Source: Phil1 sp963643205 (GTDB lineage Bacteria; Bacillota; Clostridia; Christensenellales; CAG-138). Taken from it: 6,152 nucleotides of DNA. The position numbers and the translations under genes are program-made. Positions 6,141 through 6,152 of the stretch are shown one piece after another (the stretch's first letter is position 1; each line of letters starts with the position of its first letter). The DNA lies in contig CAVIJJ010000052.1 in assembly GCA_963643205.1 (NCBI GenBank), positions 1-6,152 on the forward strand. Reading direction: 5' to 3'. The notes below the pieces were generated by a model, which did no database searches, was not told where the DNA came from, and saw nothing but the letters and a program-made list of their open reading frames with translations.

Positions 6141-6152
6141 CACGGTTGAGAT

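Noticed and set aside
6090..6152. Minus-strand frame of 20 sense codons from the window edge ending in TAA at 6092-6090, possibly the C-terminus of an upstream gene 3 nt before the transferase.
   Set aside because: Too short to recognise any family, and it contains the inverted repeat. The tight spacing would fit the operon, but chance cannot be excluded.
1..6152. CRISPR array, tRNA or rRNA gene, insertion sequence or transposase.
   Set aside because: No regularly spaced direct repeats, no cloverleaf-like or rRNA sequence, and no transposase motif was seen; nearly all bases are in the operon's coding regions.

Overview
The window is a stretch of a bacterial surface-polysaccharide (capsule, exopolysaccharide or O-antigen type) biosynthesis operon. 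Every gene lies on the minus strand, so transcription runs from high to low coordinates. Three junctions are 4-nt ATGA overlaps and the other gaps are 3, 7 and 13 nt, which points to a single cotranscribed unit. Strong purine-rich ribosome binding sites (AGGAGG, AGGAGAA) and the gene style suggest a Firmicute, probably a gut-type Clostridium relative. This is a guess from style, since no taxonomic marker is present.

In transcription order: (1) a PglC/WcaJ-type membrane sugar-1-phosphate transferase (6086-5487) that would start the repeat unit on the lipid carrier; (2) an HpcH/HpaI/citrate-lyase-family TIM-barrel aldolase (5479-4655); (3) a D-2-hydroxyacid dehydrogenase (4658-3774); (4) an asparagine-synthetase-like PP-loop enzyme without the N-terminal glutaminase cysteine (3777-2176); (5) a sugar-transfer-associated ATP-grasp enzyme whose reading frame is broken near its 5' end at a run of seven G (2162-1186); (6) a GT4 glycosyltransferase (1182-55); (7) the first codons of a GT2 glycosyltransferase running off the window (58-1). 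The 66 bases upstream of gene 1 hold an imperfect 9-bp inverted repeat and no recognisable promoter.

The unusual part is the middle. Aldolase, 2-hydroxyacid dehydrogenase, PP-loop adenylating enzyme and ATP-grasp ligase, placed between a priming transferase and glycosyltransferases, suggest a small route that builds a hydroxy acid and joins it by an amide or ester bond to a sugar. This is inference from family chemistry; the substrates cannot be read from the sequence.

The most concrete discovery is the ATP-grasp frame break. A start codon with a near-perfect ribosome binding site (ATG at 2162) opens a frame that ends in TAA directly after G7 (2070-2076). Adding one base there joins it without any stop to the 284-codon frame and restores a typical family N-terminus, giving about 325 residues. 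This could be phase variation, a -1 ribosomal or transcriptional slippage site, a recent inactivating mutation, or a homopolymer sequencing error.
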